The notes beneath the pieces were generated by a model. It was not told the origin of the DNA. It saw nothing but the letters and a program-made list of their open reading frames with translations, and ran no database searches. A program made the translations under genes and the position numbers. Positions 13,003-15,436 of a stretch of DNA of 15,436 bases are shown here, piece after piece (position 1 is the stretch's first letter; each line of letters starts with the position of its first letter). Source of the stretch: Bacteroidota bacterium (GTDB lineage: Bacteria > Bacteroidota > Bacteroidia > Flavobacteriales > Flavobacteriaceae); assembly GCA_023393485.1 (NCBI GenBank), contig JAEWLD010000059.1, forward strand, positions 1 through 15,436. Direction: 5' to 3'.

Positions 13003-13639
13003 GGATGTATTTGTCAATGAGTGAATGCGCCAGATAGATTACCGGCGTCAGCAAAACGGCAATGACCAGTTTTACTAAGTAACCCGCGAGGCCAGATTCT
13101 ATATATTGTGTCGTATTCATTTTTCCCGTGGCATAAAACGCGATGCCCAACACGATAAAACTGTCAAAAAACTGAGAAATCACGGTTGAACCCGTACTTC
13201 TGAGCCACAACATTTTGCCGCCGGTTTTGCTTTTGAAAAAATGAAACAGCGTCACGTCAATGAGCTGCGACACCAAAAATGCCGTAATGCTGCCGACGAT
13301 GATCCATTGGCTTTGCCCAAAAACGGCCGAAAACTGGTCGTCGCTTACCGCTTTAATTCCCGGATGCGCAGGAATCCGCAGTGCGACAAACAATATCACA
13401 AAACAATAGGCGATGAGGCATGCCGTGATATATGATAACCGCCGAACGCCTTTTTGCCCGAAGTATTCGTTGATCAAATCGGTTGTCATAAATACGACAG
13501 GCCATGGCAAAATCCCGATGCTCATTGGGATGCCGAATACATCGATCAGCATGCCGCCATTCAATTCGGCCGTCCCCGCATTGGGGATGAAAATGCCGGC
13601 AAGGATGACGTAAACAGTGTCTTTTTTGGTTTGGAACAT
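12986..13639 (-). CDS. yhhQ: Queuosine-precursor transporter (VUT/YhhQ family)
   Basis: 217 residues with about six hydrophobic segments. The family motifs are present: SIGILPWPVVFMTTDLINEY (40-59) followed by FG, the acidic SQLIDVTLFHFFK (124-136), and LRSTGSTVISQFFDS (146-160). The last resembles the R-x-x-x-ST...Q-x-x-D motif of YhhQ. The family imports preQ0/preQ1 or queuine for tRNA modification, and which one cannot be seen here. No queuosine biosynthesis gene is in the window. The ATG at 13639 fits the family start. It heads the minus-strand operon with tag, whose start overlaps its end. Confidence 0.92.
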   Translation of the reverse strand: MFQTKKDTVYVILAGIFIPNAGTAELNGGMLIDVFGIPMSIGILPWPVVFMTTDLINEYFGQKGVRRLSYITACLIAYCFVILFVALRIPAHPGIKAVSDDQFSAVFGQSQWIIVGSITAFLVSQLIDVTLFHFFKSKTGGKMLWLRSTGSTVISQFFDSFIVLGIAFYATGKMNTTQYIESGLAGYLVKLVIAVLLTPVIYLAHSLIDKYIHENRQ

Positions 13640-13655
13640 GGTCTTGGGTTCGTCC

Positions 13656-13663
13656 CAAATATA
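13656..13663 (-). promoter_or_regulatory. Putative promoter -7 element of the transporter-tag operon
   Basis: On the minus strand TATATTTG matches TAnnTTTG exactly. Transcription would start near 13649, about ten bases before the ATG, giving a very short leader. The -33 region (about 13680-13686) is T-rich without a clear TTG. Confidence 0.45.
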
Positions 13664-13693
13664 CTAAATGAATTATGTAAAATCCTACGCTGG

Positions 13694-13725
13694 TTTGAAA
13701 CTGAATGTTAAAAGTATTACCTTAG
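13694..13725 (+). promoter_or_regulatory. Putative promoter of the modular surface-protein gene
   Basis: TTTG (13694-13697) and TACCTTAG (13718-13725) are 20 bases apart, a good -33 with a one-mismatch -7 element. A start near 13732 leaves about 23 bases of leader before ATG 13755. It lies back to back with the transporter promoter. Confidence 0.5.
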
Positions 13726-13754
13726 TTCCTTTGAATCAATTAAATAACCCGCAT

Positions 13755-15436
13755 ATGAAAAGGAAATTACCCTTAATTTTAGTTTTGTTTGTCAGCATTG
13801 CCCAGCTTTGGGCGAAATCCGGCACATCGGATCCGGTGGTCGTTGAAATTACAGATACGACGCTTAGCACGGTCTACTATCATCAAACGAACTTTACCGT
13901 TCCGACCAAATTGGTATTTACAAACCTGACTTCGGTTGAGGGTTATATTTATTTTCACCAGACCAGCAATCTGGTCGAAGTTGATTTTCCGCAACTGGCT
14001 ACGACCGCAGGTTACGTCTATTTCAATGGAAATACCAGCCTGACCACGATCAATATGCCGCTGCTGCAAAGTGTGACGAGTTATCTGTATGTCGGGGGAA
14101 ATACTTCGCTGACAACGCTGAATGTGTGTGGTTTACAGCAAATCAATCCCGACGAAATGGGAATGCAGCAGTATTATTATATCACGGGTAACACGCCGTC
14201 GGTCGATGTTGCGCCGTCTTGCTTCAGCCTTGGCGGGCCGACGAATTTAACACTGTCAGGAAATGCAATTGCCGAAAATGAGCCCGTTGGTACTGTCCTC
14301 GGGACGTTGTCCGCGATTAGCAATTATCCGTCGGGGACGCTGACTTACGCGATTGACGAATACAGCGGCGAATGGGAAGACAATCATAAATTCAAGATTG
14401 AGGGTAACGTGCTCAAATCGAATTCTATTTTTGATTACGAGTCTGATAATGAATACACGATTGCGGTCAAAGTCACCAATCAGCTCGGCGAAACCATTAC
14501 CGAAAGTTTTACGATCAACGTGACCGACGTCGGGAATGAAAACCTTCAAGTTATTGAAATCACCGATGCGACCATGGAAAATGTTTACTATCATCAGGTG
14601 AGTTTTGCCCAGCCGACCAAGTTGGTGTTTACAAATCTCACGTCGGTAAGCGGCTATGTTTATTTTCATCAGAACCCGAACCTCGTCGAAGTTGAATTTC
14701 CGGTATTGACACAAACCGGGCGATATGTTTATTTCACAGGAAACCTTAGCCTTGAGACCGCAAAGTTGCCGGCACTCAATACGGTACACGGTTATCTGTA
14801 TGTTCATGGCAATACTTCACTGACCACGCTTGAGGTGTGCGCTTTAACCAACATTCTGCCTGACGATCTTGGCCAATCGTATTATTTCATACAAGGAAAC
14901 ACGCCTGCGGTTGATGCAATAGATTGTTTTACCCTTGGCGGCCCGACGAATTTGCAGCTTTCGGGCGATACAGTCAGCGAAAATGCCCCTGTCGACACGA
15001 TTATAGGAAGTTTGTCGGCCGATAGTAATTATCCGGAAGGAACGTTGACTTTTTCATTAGGCGGTTTTGGCGATAATGACAATTCGCGATTCAACATCGA
15101 GGGCAACCAATTGCGCACTTCGACCACGTTTGATTATGAAGCCGCGAGCGAATATCACGTATTGGTACGTGTGACAAATCAATTGGGTGAATACATTGAA
15201 CAGGATTTCACGATTAACGTCACAGATATTGCCGTTGAGCCGGTTCAGACCGTCGTAATCGATGACGCACAACTTGACAACATCATCTATCATCAGGTCA
15301 GTTTTGAGCAACCGACGAAATTGGTGTTTTCAAACCTGACAAGTGTGGGCGGTTATGTGTATTTCCATCAAAACGTCAATCTGGTCGAAGTTGATTTTCC
15401 GGTGCTGGCACAAACGGGTCGTTATTTTTTTGTCAA
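13755..15436 (+). CDS. Large modular secreted protein: L-domain/LRR-like and cadherin-like repeats (partial)
   Basis: The frame from ATG 13755 stays open to the right edge (560 complete codons, no stop). A signal peptide (MKRKLPLILVLFVSIAQLWA) is followed by modules of 233-237 residues starting at nucleotides 13842, 14553 and 15252, the third cut by the edge. Each begins VxITD...YYHQ and then has leucine-rich/receptor-L-domain-like strands (TKLVFTNLTSV.GYxYFHQ, NLVEVDFP, SLTT). After two conserved Cys (NVCGL and PSCFSLGG in module 1) comes a cadherin-like domain: SENAPV, GTLTF, FDYE, a VTNQLGE loop and INVTD, with plausible Ca2+ ligands. The expected role is a cell-surface adhesin or matrix protein. 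A C-terminal type IX secretion signal would be expected but is beyond the window. The function is unproven. Confidence 0.85.
   Translation, partial: MKRKLPLILVLFVSIAQLWAKSGTSDPVVVEITDTTLSTVYYHQTNFTVPTKLVFTNLTSVEGYIYFHQTSNLVEVDFPQLATTAGYVYFNGNTSLTTINMPLLQSVTSYLYVGGNTSLTTLNVCGLQQINPDEMGMQQYYYITGNTPSVDVAPSCFSLGGPTNLTLSGNAIAENEPVGTVLGTLSAISNYPSGTLTYAIDEYSGEWEDNHKFKIEGNVLKSNSIFDYESDNEYTIAVKVTNQLGETITESFTINVTDVGNENLQVIEITDATMENVYYHQVSFAQPTKLVFTNLTSVSGYVYFHQNPNLVEVEFPVLTQTGRYVYFTGNLSLETAKLPALNTVHGYLYVHGNTSLTTLEVCALTNILPDDLGQSYYFIQGNTPAVDAIDCFTLGGPTNLQLSGDTVSENAPVDTIIGSLSADSNYPEGTLTFSLGGFGDNDNSRFNIEGNQLRTSTTFDYEAASEYHVLVRVTNQLGEYIEQDFTINVTDIAVEPVQTVVIDDAQLDNIIYHQVSFEQPTKLVFSNLTSVGGYVYFHQNVNLVEVDFPVLAQTGRYFFV

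Noticed and set aside
13779..15311. Minus-strand open frames at 13779-14069, 14256-14807 and 15057-15311 that resemble one another
   Set aside because: They are antisense to the modular plus-strand gene, and their similarity simply mirrors its repeated modules. None has a signal, domain or promoter, while the plus-strand frame has a signal peptide and conserved domains.

Overview
This window looks like chromosomal DNA of a member of the Flavobacteriaceae (Bacteroidota), probably Flavobacterium or a close relative. The evidence is indirect but consistent. There are promoter-like elements of the Bacteroidota type (TAnnTTTG with a TTG about 20 bases upstream), weak or absent Shine-Dalgarno sequences, and a TonB-dependent receptor behind a thiamine pyrophosphate (TPP) riboswitch. 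DUF3127, DUF3857 and a probable DUF4301 protein are typical of the phylum, and the intergenic terminators contain a characteristic AAACCCCAAAGG palindrome. I see no tRNA, rRNA, CRISPR array or transposase gene.

Layout, left to right. (1) 1-554, plus strand: the 3' end of a probable DUF4301 gene overlaps arfB, a ribosome-rescue hydrolase. (2) 577-3140, plus strand: an AT-only hairpin, a promoter, a TPP riboswitch and an outer-membrane receptor gene (presumably thiamine uptake). A dispersed palindromic repeat has become part of the receptor's N-terminal coding sequence. (3) 3201-4840: a small Rieske-like lipoprotein (minus) diverges from greA (plus), which is followed by a HIT-family protein. 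greA has a terminator-like hairpin in its leader, and a 94-base heptanucleotide array separates greA from the HIT gene. (4) 4913-7566: an orphan sensor histidine kinase (minus) diverges from an operon of a flavin-reductase-like protein and a DUF3127 protein with an OB fold and an SSB-like acidic tip. (5) 7570-8592: aat (N-degron tagging) converges on a pair of DUF3857 genes. The junction between them exists twice, as two diverged copies, which looks like a recombination scar. (6) 8543-13639, minus strand: queuosine-precursor transporter, tag (3-methyladenine DNA glycosylase), and two translationally coupled DUF3857/transglutaminase-like secreted proteins. Only the upstream one of this pair keeps a Cys-His-Asp triad. 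(7) 13755 to the right edge, plus strand: the start of a large modular secreted protein alternating leucine-rich/L-domain-like and cadherin-like units. It is open at the window edge.

Most genes are conserved housekeeping or envelope functions: ribosome rescue, transcript cleavage, DNA repair, tRNA modification precursor uptake, N-end rule and vitamin uptake. The unusual material lies mainly between genes: period-7 repeat arrays of several sequence families, the duplicated aat/DUF3857 junction, the repeat inside the receptor gene, and the greA leader hairpin. I found no obvious new defence or mobile system. The most unusual protein-level observations are the SSB-like DUF3127 protein and the active/inactive transglutaminase pair.
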